A DNA stretch of 64,000 bases, taken from NCBI RefSeq assembly GCF_024713975.1, contig NC_091104.1, forward strand, positions 12,915,580-12,979,579, given 5' to 3'. The translations under genes were made by a program, and so were the position numbers. Positions 26,686 to 42,835 of the stretch are shown here, in pieces. This DNA is from Paralichthys olivaceus (Eukaryota; Chordata; Actinopteri; Pleuronectiformes; Paralichthyidae). The first letter of the stretch is position 1. Each line of letters begins with the position of its first letter. The notes beneath the pieces are model-generated. The model had not been told where the DNA came from. It saw only the letters and a program-made list of their open reading frames with translations, and made no database searches.

Positions 26686-27303
26686 TTAAAGCGACACTAT
26701 GCAAATGTCTTACCTTAAAACATCAGCTTCAATATTTGTTTGATGGTCCACTGACCAGGAATACGGAGAATGGTGCTTTCATTCCCACTGTTCACTCTGA
26801 ACCCCTGTTCTTGTTCCAAGTAACTTTGGTGCACAGGTACAATCTCCTGTTAAAAGTGTGGAACTGACTGTCGCAGCTTCAACTTTCAAAATCTGGCCGA
26901 GCAATTTCAAGAGCAATCCTGTAGTCGCAATTTCACGAGTAATGTAAGAGGTTTGTTATAAAGACTTTGAATTCATTCAAAAACCGTATTTATCGCTGAT
27001 ATTCAGTGAAGAAACTTTTCCAAAAATCTGAATTCTAAACAAAGTTTGGTGTATTTGTTACAGCAGCGACTCCTCTAATTCAGGAAGCCAGGGATCATGA
27101 GGAATATAGGAGCTCAGAGAGCGCACACGCCCTATCTCGCAAGCTAATAGCTCCAGGTTTGAGATTGGTTCTGTAATGTCTGCATAGTCCTGCTGGAAGT
27201 CAAACTAACGAAATGAAAACGTAACCTGCTTGGCAGAGGTAATCACCATGTGTGGCTGCAGAGGGCGGTGTTTCTCAGTTAAAGTTACACAGTGTTGTTT
27301 TAA
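26686..27303. repeat. interspersed repeat family B, copy 2 (MITE-like)
   Basis: The 618-bp segment is bounded by similar inverted ends: TTAAAGCGACACTATGCAAA at the left and, read inward from the right, TTAAAACAACACTGTGTAAC. It has no coding capacity. This is the form expected of a non-autonomous DNA transposon. Shared internal blocks link it to 17,075-17,830. Confidence 0.6.
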
Positions 27304-28599
27304 CTGGATAAGTCATTTCAGTGTTTTTCCTTCTAAAGAAGATGATTAATTCCCAGCTGCTTTTCAATCGGTCACTTTGCTCTATTGTTGGAGCGTTTGA
27401 AATCATGATCGAGAAGGTTGAGCCCATGTGGAATCGTGGGGTCTATATTCCTTCCTGCAGTATAACCCCCATTGACTATGAATATAAGGTTAAAGGAAAG
27501 ATCTACTGAGAAAGATAAAGTGTTGCATTATTAATCATGTTCCTCAAAGGTCAAATCTTTGGTCCAGACTGCAAGAAAAGCGACATCTGTTTGTCACGTA
27601 AGCGTTTCCTAGCTCCACCTCTCATGAAATTCATATGCTGTTCAATTATTAAATCCAAACTTGACCTGTTAAGATGTTTTCTAAAAATACAAAGTATAGC
27701 TGAAAATAAAATATTCATCCTTAGAAAACATTGAAAAACTTTTTTACTACCAAAAAAAAAGTTGTGTTTACAAAAACCATTAATCCAGTTACAGACTGTC
27801 AGTAACAGACAGCAACAGATCGATACTTTCAGAGCAGCCGTATAATCCACAGCCCCGGTTAAAGGTGGAATTCTCAAAAAACTGCAAAACCGCCTTAAAA
27901 AGGAATTTAAGTGGTTAGAATGACTCGGCTCAAGACAAAACTCACAGATAATCTAAATTAAAGAGCACTGAAGACCTGACAGATTATCAGAGAATTGAAT
28001 CGATATCTCTGTGAGGATCTCCACAAAAAGAACTGCACATTTAGAAATTCACTAAACTGCTTCTTATTGGAGTGAGGCAAACACTCCCACAACCCGGAGA
28101 AAGCAGCAAAAACCTGCAGCCCTGAGCAACTGGAAAAAGTAATATACTGTGAGGACTTAGAGTGAATTCCCCCTCTGCTACCGTCATAATGGGTTTACAT
28201 TCAAAAGAAGAGGAGGGTGCCTTCAGGCTGGTGGAGGAATGAGAGGCACAGATCCCTCCAGTGCTCAAACATATGTGGCTATTTTACAGGACACGTTATT
28301 GACACTGCACTATACTACACGACTATAACAGGATGGTGAGTCAATAATCAAACAGTGCAAGGTATTTCCCTTTGTCAAAGACCTTGAGATATTGACATTT
28401 TACACAGACAGTCCAAGATTTACGTACATAATAATACATAATATATCAAGTGTTTGATCCAAAAGTAAGTCCTCCGAGCCCATGGTTCACCCTATTCCTT
28501 TACGAGCCAGACAAGGTTATTGAACACAGAACTGCTTCTAGGACTTTGTAACTTCTGCTTCTTTTAATAATGTATTTTGTGTCGATTAAAAGCAATTTT

Positions 28600-28965
28600 T
28601 TATCTGTGAAAAGTGTGATACAACTAGAAGTATCATCCTATGGTTATATGCCTCAACATGTTCCTGACATAAATTATATTCACAATAATATCAGGTCACT
28701 GTGACCTTTGACAACTTAAATCTAAGGTGACAGGTGACAACTGGTGAAAATTTAAATATCATGTTTAAGAGGCCAGAAACATGTTTTGTGAGGTCACTAT
28801 GACCTTGACGACCAAAATCCTTGAGTCCAACTGAACATTTGTACCAAATTTAAAGAAATTCCTTCCAGGTGTTCTTGAGATATTGTGTTCACGAGAGAGA
28901 CGACAAAGTGAACACGTAATGAATACGTCTCATGGCTGTCGCCATGCAGAGGCATAAAAATCACT
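28600..28965. repeat. dispersed fish repeat (ggtcactgtgacct family), copy 1
   Basis: Contains caggtcactgtgacctttgac, ccttgagtccaactgaacat, gttcttgagatattgtgttc and a catggctgtcgccatgcagaggcataaaaa end. I remember this as an abundant percomorph interspersed sequence. A truncated second copy lies in an rlf intron at about 56,010-56,115. Confidence 0.5.
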
Positions 28966-29064
28966 TTACGTACCTATGATTTCTAGCCATTAGCTCATTT
29001 AACGAAAAACTTGTGTCTGACAGAACTGTTAGACACAAAACTCCACCAAAGAGTGGAGTGGTCA

Positions 29065-29140
29065 CTGACGTAATGTAATATTGCACATTTCCCCATTGGG
29101 GGACTAATAAAGGATTCTTTAATCTTATCTTATACAGTTT
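29065..29140 (+). repeat. probable LINE 3' tail fragment
   Basis: Ends with ccccattgggggactaataaaggatt followed by a short atcttatctta repeat, the layout of a 5'-truncated non-LTR retroelement tail ending in a microsatellite. No reverse transcriptase remains. Confidence 0.45.
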
Positions 29141-29575
29141 AGCTACATGTTTCTGCTGTAGTGAAGCTCGTGATTGGACCTTTTCATCACAGCACATCCC
29201 TGCAAACTAGACGGTCTCGTCTTCATCGTTTGTTTTATTGTCCTGGAAAGCTCAACATTCTGAATCTACTTCTCTTTTCCTGACAGTAACCATGATCCTT
29301 CTCATGATTTTGCCCTGACCGTGACCAGAGAATCAAACTGCCAGAGGGGACCATCCTGATGGACGTGTTAGAGTACCATTCATCTTTATTCTTTCCAATG
29401 CATTTTTATCTGTATCTATGTATTGTTCGTGGGCTGCATACGGTCAAGAGGCTGGAGGTTCCCTGTCCCTGGTGAAACATGAGTGAAACATTGCAAGTGA
29501 GCAATATTTAAAACCACATGGCCTCAACAGTGCGAGTCTGCTGACAGTGGTACATCTAATCACATTTGCTTCACC

Positions 29576-29576
<1 letters not shown>

Positions 29577-29612
<36 letters not shown>
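29577..29612. repeat. (AC)18 microsatellite
   Basis: Thirty-six bases of uninterrupted AC. Confidence 0.9.
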
Positions 29613-29615
<3 letters not shown>

Positions 29616-30829
29616 TACAGTAATTCGCTCCCATGCAATAGGCCACATGCTCAGTTTAGCATGTTATTGACTAGTTGTTACAGATATGCACGGGTGATAC
29701 ATCACAGCCACAAGACTGTAGAGTTGTTTTATATTAGAAAAAAGAAAAGCTGCTTGTTAGTCACACTGTGTTACGCACTGTGTAATGAGGGATTCGCTTT
29801 CTTCATGCTTTCCCATGAGCCCCTTGCGCACGTCTGTCTCACCAGGGAGAACAAGTGCTGGCTCGACCATCTGCAGCAACTGCAGGGTTTTATTTTGCTC
29901 AAGGACACTATAGCGTGGACGTACATTCGCTGCCACGATGGAGGAAAATGCAACGTCTCACAAAATACTCATTTGACTTTGTTTAGTGAGCATAAGTGAA
30001 CGTGTGTGTACCGTGTGTGTTTATGTCAGAGGGGTCTCATTACAGTGAAGTCGATAAAGGTTTCTGCGATTGGTCGTTCTCTCTTCCCAGATCTCAATTT
30101 CTGAATTCAATTTGTGACTCTGCGAGACCAACAGCAGTCTCTTACCGCTGCAGCATCTCTTGTCAGAATTTTGCTGCTGCTCTTGTCCATAAATAGATAT
30201 AATGACTTCAGCTTGACTGAATGAATGGAGTTGTTCTACTGTCATTCTAAATCTTTTCAATTACACTTAGAGGTCACTGGATATAAAGGCCTGGACATGT
30301 CTGCGCGTCAGCTCATGTAAATATAAATGTGTCACAGGGCTCCACACAGAGAGCATACATCATGTAAAAAGGTTTTTATGAAAGGCACTTGTGACTAATG
30401 GAGAGCACCTTTGTTGAACAGTGTTGGTGTGATTGTGTATTTTTGGAGTGTTAAGTTGTAAGTAGGCCTGTATTTTCATTTGCATAGGTAAGTGTATAGA
30501 TCATAATACATTATAGAAGAGCTGCACCCCAGTTATATACATATTCTGGATTTTCTTCTGCACTAGGAATCAGAAAGCAAACATTTTAGGTTTGAAAGAT
30601 TTGGATTCAAATTTTGTTTGTAAGTGAGGGAGCAGAAAAGTTAAATATTTTGCAACAATGCTTAAATAATTTGGCCTACGTTATGCATTTTGTTGACTTA
30701 TATTATCTGAAATGTGTCCAACAATGTTATATCCACTTGACTCTGCTATAACTTCTAGGGCAAATGACATGACGGGGAAAAAAAACACAACTGTCAATCA
30801 TGCAAAATGGTAAAAATGGTAATGTTTGT

Positions 30830-30935
30830 TTTTTTATGTTGGTATATGTCCCCTTCGCTAACATGGAGGAGGCCAGGTATATGACCTGTACTGCAGCCAG
30901 CCACCAGGGGGCAATTGAGAGGCTTTGGCTTCACT
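30830..30935. repeat. interspersed repeat family C, copy 1
   Basis: Block order atggaggaggc, a tatgacct-tactgcagccagcca stretch, then an accagggggc end. The first two blocks recur at about 32,355-32,420, which shows a dispersed family; its class is unknown. Confidence 0.4.
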
Positions 30936-32354
30936 TTTGAGGAGCTGTTGTCAATGATTTCAACCATAAGTCATAAACCATAAACCCTGTCTCCTCCGTG
31001 TTACTGGATGGGACATCTATGAAACATTCTGCCACTTATTAGCTAAAATACATTTAGTCAAACCAACATTGACATTGTTCTGGTAGTGCCAGTGTAATTA
31101 GTAAAAAGGTTTGGAACAATGTATCTGGCTTTTTGTTTCAAAATGACAAAGAGCTCCTCGGCTCATTGACCCATGATGACGACTCTGAGTCTCGCTCTGT
31201 GTGGGAAGAACAACGGGACATGCACTGTGCATCAAAAGCACAAATAAGTTGTATAGATTTTCAGAATGCAATTCTGAGGAGAAGAATGAAAACTATTAAT
31301 CCAAGTGTAGAGGCCAGTCTGTGTGGACAAGTAATAACTTACATTCAATTATTGTGGCAGTTGTTGTATAAAAGCTATTGATTTATGGATGCCTGCCCTT
31401 TGCTTCACAGTCAAGTCCACAGGTTTCTGATTTTTCTCTTAGATCTCATGGCTGACCAAACTCCAACTCTATCCTTTTCTCCCGCTCTTTATCTTTTTCT
31501 TATGCTTTTCAAAGCCAGCCTTTTGAGACTTGGAATACATTTGTTCCTATTCAAGGGTGACATCAACAGGGACTGGAGAAACTCCACACTAACTGTTCAA
31601 AGGGATTCAGCTCATCTGTGGCACTTCTGCCTCGACTCACAGACCAAAGCCTTTTTTTATCAGGAATAAATTAGAAATCATATTCAAACTGTGCACCTTC
31701 ATGTGCTTTGCTAGTCTGATTATAAAGCTCTCTGCTTCAATATTCATCAGCTCATTCTCATTAGTCAAACGCATTCTGTATTAAAACTGGATTAAAACAT
31801 CACCTATATGAGATGTTTGTGGTTTCATCAGTGTCTTTGCATTAGTTTTGAGATACTGTTTGTTGTATTGACTAAAACAAAAACACACACAAGTTTAAAT
31901 TGCAATTTCTGCCCATACATTAGCGGTTTGGGTTTTTCGTTCCTGTTGTACAGTTTTGATTGGAGTAATCAATTCTCCTTTTTCCACCAAATTAGCTCTC
32001 CATTCATTAACCTTAGTGGTGCCTGGTGAATCAGTTTGTGTTCCTTATTAATGGAGGGCGTTGCACGCTGTACAAATAAAGTAAACAGTAGTGAGATGGT
32101 AGATTGCATGTGATTGTACTCTTAATGTGTATACATTTAACACATTATACAGCCAGTGACTTTGAAAGTGTGCACAAATGCACGTCCTCTTACTTTACAA
32201 GAATGAAGCCAAAATATCCTGGACACGGTGTCTCAGCTGTCTATCATGACGTTTCAGTCCATTTTTATATGTCAAAAAACTAATAACAACTAACTTCAAT
32301 ATTCATCTGTTTCATAAGAACAGCCTTAAATGTATTCAGCATGTACTTTTTAGT

Positions 32355-32425
32355 TTGATCTGTGTCCCATCCACTAAAATGGAGGAGGCGGGGTCTATGA
32401 CCTAAACTGCAGCCAGCCAAGAGTA
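32355..32425. repeat. interspersed repeat family C, copy 2
   Basis: Carries the aaaatggaggaggcgggg and tatgacctaaactgcagcc blocks shared with 30,830-30,935. Confidence 0.4.
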
Positions 32426-35181
32426 TGATCACTAATCAAACACATATAAAAACAGTGCCTCTGCAAAGGGGAAGAAAATCTTCATTCCTAGACCACCGAC
32501 TTTGGCAGCGTGTCACCTAGCAACACCTCCCACTAATGTGTCTAAACTATTTCATCCACCTGTTTAAAATGGAAAAGTATGCACAACAGTTACAGTAGCA
32601 TTAAAATATTTTATACTTCCCGACTCAAAAAGTTTGGAGATTTCAAATTTCTATTCGACTTAAAATCTCTTCCATTTGTAGGAGACCACTTTATGGCTCC
32701 CACATAGATGAGCACTCCCAATCTGGAGCCAAACACTAAAACACCAGCCAGTTTTAGGAAGAAGAGGAGGAGGAGGAGGTTTTCTATAATTGCTGGAGCC
32801 CATAAAAGGCTGGGCCTGCAAGAGCAGTTTCAGACACTCATGGTCTTTTTCAATCTGTCTCAGATGCTGTGATTAGAGGGCGAGCTACTGCAACAGCATT
32901 TCCAAAAATGTCATTTTTGGAGCCGTCACAGTGATTTCTCCATCTGTTTGCTGGAGTAACGACATCCGCCCTTAACACAGGGAGACAGGCGTCGCATTGG
33001 CCTCCTGCCTGATCTTTAGTGGGCTCTGCTTTTAAGGGGGGGGGGGGCATTTGAGTCTCAAGCACAGAGAGAGGGGGATGAGACCAACACAGAAAGTATG
33101 GGGTGTCTTGGCAGTTTTTCTTTACGCCTTAATCAGGAAGATAAGCCATGATTCGCCTTAGTCTGACTCAGTTAAAATGAGAAATGCCATATGACATTGA
33201 TACAATGCCCACACACGCATAACTAATCCCTCCAAGACATTGCAAGATGTTTGGAGGAAGTGTTGAGGCAGGTGAAAGGGTTTACATTGAAGGATAGCGT
33301 TCTGAATTCGTCTCAGGCTGCAAAAACACTTTATTTTCCCACACTTTTGAAACATTTACATCCTGGGTTCACACAACTGCAGAGTCATTGAGCCCCTTAA
33401 ATTCAGCTGGCCCCATTTTACTTAAAAGTCCAGATCGGCAAAAGACTTGTGGACAGTTTTGCCAGATACAGCAGTTGAAAAATCACTAAGATGCATTTAC
33501 ATATTATATTTCTATACTCAGCAATTTTATCATCAGACTGTCGACACAGCCGTCAGCGCTTCAGTATCTTGCACGATGACACTTCACAATGCAGACTGGA
33601 GGAGCTTAGGATCAAACCACTGGCTTTCTGGTGAGCGGACCACCCTGTGTATATATATAAGTAATTCCACTCACAAAAAACAGATGCACTTATTAACTTA
33701 GCAGCACAAAAAGACAATATGTCTGTTGTATACTCAATATGTTATTAAATCCACTGTAGGAAAAATGCTTATAATTCAAACAAAGCAGTGTCATGTACTG
33801 CACATTGAACTCCCTGCCATAGTTGCATGTCATTAAAATAGTAGAAACCTCTCTTTGCAGCCTTTCCATTTTTATCTCTTCAGGTACTTTCCACCTGCTA
33901 AAAGCTAAAGTGCGACTCTTTCTCTGGGTTGGATCAAATCAGAAGGAAAACGTTTGTGAGTGCTGTTGAAGGGAGAAAAAAACATCAGTCTTATTTTAAG
34001 AGGAGATCACTGAAGGTCACTCAGGAGATCCAGCTGGTTCAGGACAAAAGTTCAGCTAAACTGCTCAGATTACACTGCTCTTAAATAACAAAGATCTGTT
34101 GGTCATGATTGAGTCCTAAGAAGATTTAGCTGGAAATCCTTGGATCAATATCATTGTCCAGGTAGTGAAACACTTTGATGAGCAGCTTATAAAGTTCACT
34201 GAGGCATTCTCATATTAACTGGTTCATTGATTAACTTAAATGAGGATTTCAACAGAGGGCCTCAAGGTCAATTATCAAATGAAAATTAATAGATTATTGA
34301 AAAATACATATACCCTAAAGAAATACACTTTGACCGAGGTCACAATGTTATACTGTCTCTACGGGAAAGAACATGTCCTCTTGAAAATAAATCTGGAATT
34401 ATCCTTTAATCTTCCTCTTTCAACATTAAATTCTAAGAAATCCAGTTTCTTTTTCATTAAAAACTCTGTTTGCTTATTGATAATCTAACCCTTTATTCTG
34501 AGTTCATATCTTCAATAATGCTTTCAATCACTGTGCAGAGAATTTCTACATAAGTACAACACTGCTCTCTGCTGGTAGACACTGGAATACACTTGGAAAG
34601 AAGTGACATCAAGATGAACGCCACTTGATTTTGCTACTAAATTCCTTCCAAAGATATCGTGAAACTCATCACCGTTGTCTTGGGCCTTGTTCACCACCTC
34701 AAATGTAATTTATAGCACAGGTGTCAAATGTCTTAAAAGGTTTATTTCAGTTGAAAGTAACACACATTTAAAAGCAGGTTGTAATCTTAAGAAACCACAC
34801 TATATTTTTGATGAGCATGAATTTAAAGTTTAACACCTCAAAAACTTCATCCACACTTCTCTTAATTTAGGAGTCAGTCAAGCTTCTGAGGTGGAAGTCT
34901 TCCTTCAGCTCACACAATGTAAAACATAACTTGCCAGGAGAGCAGAAAGACTGTTCAGCAGTTTTTACACTCACAGCAGGATGTACTGGAATACAAATAT
35001 TAAAAAACTTTCTGCAAGATTAGTGCTTCAGTATAGTTTCTTCTCCATTAGCTGCTGAAGTGCTGCAAACAAAATACTCAGTTTACTAGCATGTTACTGC
35101 AAATAACCATTTCAACCTAGGTGCAATTCAGGATCATGAACAAACGAAAGTCAAGACACCATTTATAAACATTTATTTATC

Positions 35182-35187
35182 TTTATT
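35182..35187 (-). terminator. rpl13a: polyadenylation signal of rpl13a
   Basis: AATAAA on the minus strand 18-23 nt downstream of the rpl13a stop codon. It implies a 3'UTR of only a few tens of bases, as is usual for ribosomal protein genes. Confidence 0.75.
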
Positions 35188-35204
35188 GGCCAGAGGGAAC
35201 CAGC

Positions 35205-38303
<3,099 letters not shown>

Positions 38304-38340
38304 GATGAGCGAAAAGAAAGAGACACGGGGCTGCCCCGCA

Positions 38341-38347
38341 GAAAAAG
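38341..38347 (-). promoter_or_regulatory. candidate 5' TOP start of the rpl13a transcript
   Basis: CTTTTTC on the minus strand, 38-44 nt upstream of the start codon, preceded by GC-rich sequence. Ribosomal protein transcripts usually begin with C followed by pyrimidines, so this is a fitting start site. A second pyrimidine run (38,311-38,322) closer to the ATG is an alternative. Confidence 0.45.
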
Positions 38348-38356
38348 CAGGGGCAG

Positions 38357-38392
38357 ACGGAAGTGACGACATATGAATTCTTTCTCGCGAGA
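38357..38392. promoter_or_regulatory. rpl13a promoter: ETS/CRE-like site and TCTCGCGAGA palindrome
   Basis: ACGGAAGTGACG (38,357-38,368) joins an ETS-type core to a TGACG half-site, and TCTCGCGAGA (38,383-38,392) is the palindromic core-promoter motif known from TATA-less vertebrate housekeeping promoters. Both lie just upstream of the proposed TOP start. No TATA box is visible. Confidence 0.6.
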
Positions 38393-39520
38393 CGTGGTGC
38401 AGAAACGTGTTTTTTTTTTTTTACTTTATGTGTTAAAGATTTCACGAAATATTTTAAATGTTATGTAATGATAATAACGGGAAAATCTTCGGTTCACAAA
38501 TATTCTTTGTCAAGCAAATTGCAATTTTTTTTCTCCTTCCTGATTCTAAACATAGTTTATTTATTCACATTTACATACAGTAAAATATGATTTTACATCA
38601 ACAAAACATAAATATGAATAAACGACTCATTAGTTTTGCTATATTTAGAATTGTATTTGCGATTTGCCTTCATTTTAGCCACTAATTCTCTGTATTTTAT
38701 GTTTGCTGTCTTTGTACTCATTGCTTTTTCTCTCATAAAACTTATTTCCATTTACAATGTTTATTAATTAATGAAATGTAAATTCACCTTGATAAATAAA
38801 GTTGCTGTTGGATGAAAGGAGTTTGGTTAAATGTCGATAAAAAAACTATAGCACATTTTTATTTGTAATAAATTGATGAGAAATGTAGACTTGCCCCCAC
38901 TATCATTTCTGCTGTCAGATTGAAACCTTTAACTTCAGGATATTATATGATACACTGTACATTTTATTATTGATGCATAGTCTCCTGTTTGCCAACATTA
39001 GGCTAATATTAATATCAATATATATAGTTATGTCATACTAGTAATATCATAGCAGCATGTTGTGGTTCACAAACTCTACCTGAGAAGATAAAACTAATGA
39101 TTCTGAGTAGGAATTCATTGAATGTGATTTCTCTGCTTCAATGATGGATCACAGGGGAAAAAACAACTTCCTCAAGGCCCCAGACACTCAGGTCTTGTAA
39201 CCTTAGATTTGTCAAATATGCAGGGCTGCAGAACGACTTGTTTCAGCAGTCAACAATATGTCCATTATTCTTATGATTAATTATTTTTGTAAAATACCAT
39301 AAAATTGTGAAAAATGTTGATTTGAGTCCAAGGTGCTGTCTTCAGATGGCCAAGTCAAAAACATAGATATTAAATTTGTGTTGACATAAAACACTAAGGA
39401 GCAAATCCTCACATCTGCTAAGTTGACTTAAGGGAAGATTTAGTAATTTGTCTAAAATAATACACAATGAATCAAAACGACTGACCTTTTTGAAAGAATG
39501 ATAAAAAAATAACTTCCAAA
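38393..39520. other. intergenic, AT-rich
   Basis: Between the rpl13a promoter and the 3' end of atp5if1. Nothing recognisable apart from AT-rich unique sequence. Confidence 0.6.
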
Positions 39521-39537
39521 GCTGTTTACATTACAAA

Positions 39538-39543
39538 TTTATT
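39538..39543 (-). terminator. polyadenylation signal of atp5if1
   Basis: AATAAA on the minus strand about 235 nt after the stop codon; the first good signal downstream of the gene. Confidence 0.6.
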
Positions 39544-39777
39544 CATACAGCACACAAGAAGATCCTTTGATCTTGCCATTTGAAGTGTTTTAAGGTTGTT
39601 CCAAGGAATACAACTCAAATCCCAGCATGCAATTGAAACAATAATCATTTAATGAACAGCTTCAATAACTTTCAAGCATTTACAGAACAGTCATCCACAC
39701 ATTCATATCCAGCCCGGTGAGACGGCGCATGCAGCAAACCGAGTTATTTCTTAAGGTGTCTGACGGCAAAAGGGAAG

Positions 39778-40900
39778 TTAGTCATCATGCTTCAGCTTCC
39801 TGATCTTCCCCTTGTGGCGGTCGATCTCGCACTGCAGACGTTCAATCTCCTTTTTGTGGTGGTCAATTTCTTCCTGGTGGTGCTGCTTCAGTGCAGCCAG
39901 CTGCTCCCTCTCTTTACGCCTTGTGTGGATAGATACGACAGCAAGCGACAACACAGAAGAGAAAACGTTAACAACAGGAGGGAAGGGGGAGAAATTAGGA
40001 CAGCAAGAGACGATCACAGTAAAAAGAAAATGTGGTGACTTGAGAGTTAACTAGAGCCCAGACTCTCTGCCAACGTTCGATTGCCACAGAAGTACACACT
40101 TGAAGTACATCTCCTCCTCAGCGGCCTGTTTCTTCCCCATGGCTCCACCTGCCTCTCTGATGGACCCTCCACCTCCACCACCTTTTCCTGCTCCTTTACC
40201 CAGCTCACCCAGCTGAGAAATCCAAAGACAAAATGTTTAGTGTCAAATGATCAGCAACAAATGGAAGCCTGGTTATGACTTTACTCCATGGACATCTCTC
40301 CAGAGGACATGGGCATCAAATTACAAAGTTTTAAAGTCAGTTTCTTGCATAGGTTTTGTAATTAATACGTGTTTCTGTGATATTAGAGTAGCTGGACCAG
40401 GATGTTGAGAGAACTCCCCTGTGAAGGTCAAGATTGTGTTTATTTCAAAATGGAGGCTTCTTTGTTTGGGAGGTGCTGATAGAGACAGAGGTATTTGGAA
40501 CAGACTGGAAACTGTTTTGTGCAAAAACAAAGAGGTGAAAACAGAGACAGCTTCATAATATGAGGCTGATTTACTTTGATCAAAATGGCCTCACAGGCAA
40601 ACACTGGTATTTTTATTTAGACAGACACTTCACGTGATTGAAATGAAACCTTGCTGATGTATGATCGACCCTGTTTCACTGGATCCATTGAAACCACATT
40701 ACCACCACACTCCTCTGACATGTTATCACCTCAACAGTTGTCTAACTGCCTCCGTGAAGGTGAAGCTCAGGTTTGTTGAGTCACACGAAGCAGCAGTTTG
40801 TGGTTTGTTCGTGTGTTCCGTGTGTGTTTACCTGGTCTGATGACATCCGGAGCTGAGAGCTGATGAAAGTCCTGACGCTGGGCCTCAGAAATCTCGCCAT
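39778..40900 (-). CDS. atp5if1: mitochondrial ATP synthase inhibitory factor IF1, three exons
   Basis: Small matrix protein that binds the F1 sector of ATP synthase at low pH and blocks ATP hydrolysis. Exons: 40,900-40,832; 40,212-40,100; 39,919-39,778. Phases 0 and 2 join, giving 324 nt and 107 residues, the normal family length. Residues 1-25 are an Arg/Ser/Phe-rich mitochondrial presequence ([12 protein letters not shown]). Residues 25-60 hold the Gly-rich stretch followed by the inhibitory segment [20 protein letters not shown]. Residues 62-107 form a coiled coil rich in His, Glu and Lys ([18 protein letters not shown]); the His pairs match the pH-sensing region of the family. Ends KLKHDD. 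Which of the two fish paralogues (a or b) this is cannot be decided here. Confidence 0.95.
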
Positions 40901-41691
40901 GTTAGAGTCACATATGACAACAACACTGACAGTGACGGTGTCCTTGTCCTCACACAGCTCCACAGGGCGGCGCCATTACTCACACAGACCAGGGGTGTGA
41001 CGACGACGACACGAGCTGCACGTTGATCCTTAAAACAAACTTATGTTCGTTAAATAACTATAACCACAGAACTAATCTGGAAGAGTTTTTTTTAAATACA
41101 CATACACTGCTTCGTTTGACTTAGTATGAAGTTGAAAAGTAATGTTATATTGCGTGAGGATATTATATTATATTACCCGCCCCCTTTTTTTGTAATGGTA
41201 TGGTCTCAAAGATTGGGTATATCGCACCTCGCACGTTTTTTGGGACTGAACCATTACGTTGTTTAAAAAAAACTATTTACACTTTTTAAAATTAAGATTC
41301 TATATAACAAATAAGGAACATGTGCAATGTTTAAGGTATTGGAAAGGAAATATATTTAAATATGAAAGAAATCTTACCTTGCAAATGTAGGTATTCTGCA
41401 CATACCATAAACATACAGACTTATTTTATGGTATTATATCATTTTATTTTTCAAGTCAAACTTAATATAACAGAATATTGGAACACTAATACATTTAAGT
41501 ATGGAACATGCCTTTGTTTATTTTATGTAAATAAAGTCTCCAGCCATTAAAACCATGAACACACACAATCAGAATGAGTAAGTCAATGATAAAAATAGTA
41601 CCTAACGTATTATGGTGTATTTGACATTGTGTTGCATTATAATTTCTGTTACTACTAAGAAACACCCAGGATAACAAATGCTTTGAAGAAC

Positions 41692-41697
41692 TTTATT
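41692..41697 (-). terminator. candidate polyadenylation signal of zmpste24
   Basis: AATAAA on the minus strand roughly 1.14 kb after the zmpste24 stop. It would give a long AT-rich 3'UTR. Earlier weak signals exist, so this is a plausible rather than proven end. Confidence 0.45.
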
Positions 41698-42835
41698 CAA
41701 TGCTGCAAAGGAAGTATACAGCCCCCTCTTTGAACAAACCAAGCACTGGCTTATTCGTGAAAGGAACCTCACAGACACCGTCCCTGAAGTTGCCTATAAA
41801 TACTTTACTTTCCAGACAACACTGCGCTCACTCCGGCCCGAAATCCAAGAGAAGAAAATAAAAAACACTAGTTATCAACTTAAAATTTCAATCCACATTC
41901 AAAATGTTTCACAATTCACTTCATACGTCAATACTCTACTCATCAAAGTTACATATATACAGGTATGGTTGCACCCTTTGTTGGTGAGCAAGTGCTTTAG
42001 AAAAAAGTAAAATTACTCTCCCCAATGCATGTAGAAAATAAAAATCACAAGTCTAACTGAATTTCAAATGAAATTTTCTTCTGCACTGCTGTTCATAATA
42101 TTTCCACTATCTGAACAAACAGCAATAATTAGAGGCACTCACATTGTTTACTGTAATAAAGTATCAACATTATTCCTCTTACAAAACTGGGGATTTGAAG
42201 ACTGAATTAACATGTGTTCTCTTGAGCTTGCTTGGGGATAATGTATTAAAATTAAATTAAATAAAATTAATAGTTGCACTTTGACAAATCAAATTCTGGC
42301 CTGTGTGTTTGCAAAAAGTATTGTCATGAGGTTTATAAGAAGTCTGGCTGCAAACCTACCATCGCCACATGTTCCCTGTTTTATTTATGTAATACTGTGT
42401 GATAACCTTCTTTATACTTTCAGAAACACAGTTTTGCAAGTGAAAATCCAAGTTTTTGTCTTCTTTTTTGATTAAAAAAAATAGTTATAGGTATTATTTC
42501 AAAAACTGAACTATCTGCAAATTGTGCTCTGACAATATTTTTGTAAAACACACATTGCCCAGAAGTATTTCTCGACAAGCGCATAGTGTCTCTAGAGAAA
42601 AGAGTAGAGACTTCAGTACAGGCTTTTGATTTTTTTAGGCTGCCTTGTGCTGATATGTTTTGGTTTTGTTTAAAAAAAAGGTTAAAGGGAGCAAAATGGA
42701 AAAAAATTAGAAAGAAGATAAAACAAGAGGGTCTGCAGGTGGGTAAAGAAAGACCGGGATGCATCACAGGGCCAGGAGCGGTCTGCGGAGGCCCTTTGGA
42801 GGAGGCAGCGGACGCAGCTCCCCCTTCCAGCCCCG

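Larger units (their letters stand above)
25893..35165. other. gene-poor region between the terminal exon candidate and rpl13a
   Basis: No exon supportable. Holds (TG)15 at 26,567-26,596, family B copy 2 at 26,686-27,303, a dispersed repeat and an apparent retroelement 3' tail between 28,600 and 29,140, (AC)18 at 29,577-29,612, and two copies of a repeat containing a catggaggaggc/tgacct-tactgcagccagcca block near 30,840 and 32,360. Upstream exons of the candidate ending at 25,737, if that gene is real, should lie here. Confidence 0.55.

Noticed and set aside
29547-29999. 150-residue open frame on the plus strand starting at the (AC)n tract
   Set aside because: First part is encoded by the microsatellite, no splice sites or family motifs follow, and composition is like the surrounding non-coding DNA.
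1-35160. Search for CRISPR arrays, tRNA genes, miR-30 family seeds and phage or plasmid features
   Set aside because: None found; CRISPR and phage features are not expected in vertebrate nuclear DNA, and no stretch matched a tRNA T-loop context or the miR-30 mature sequence by eye.
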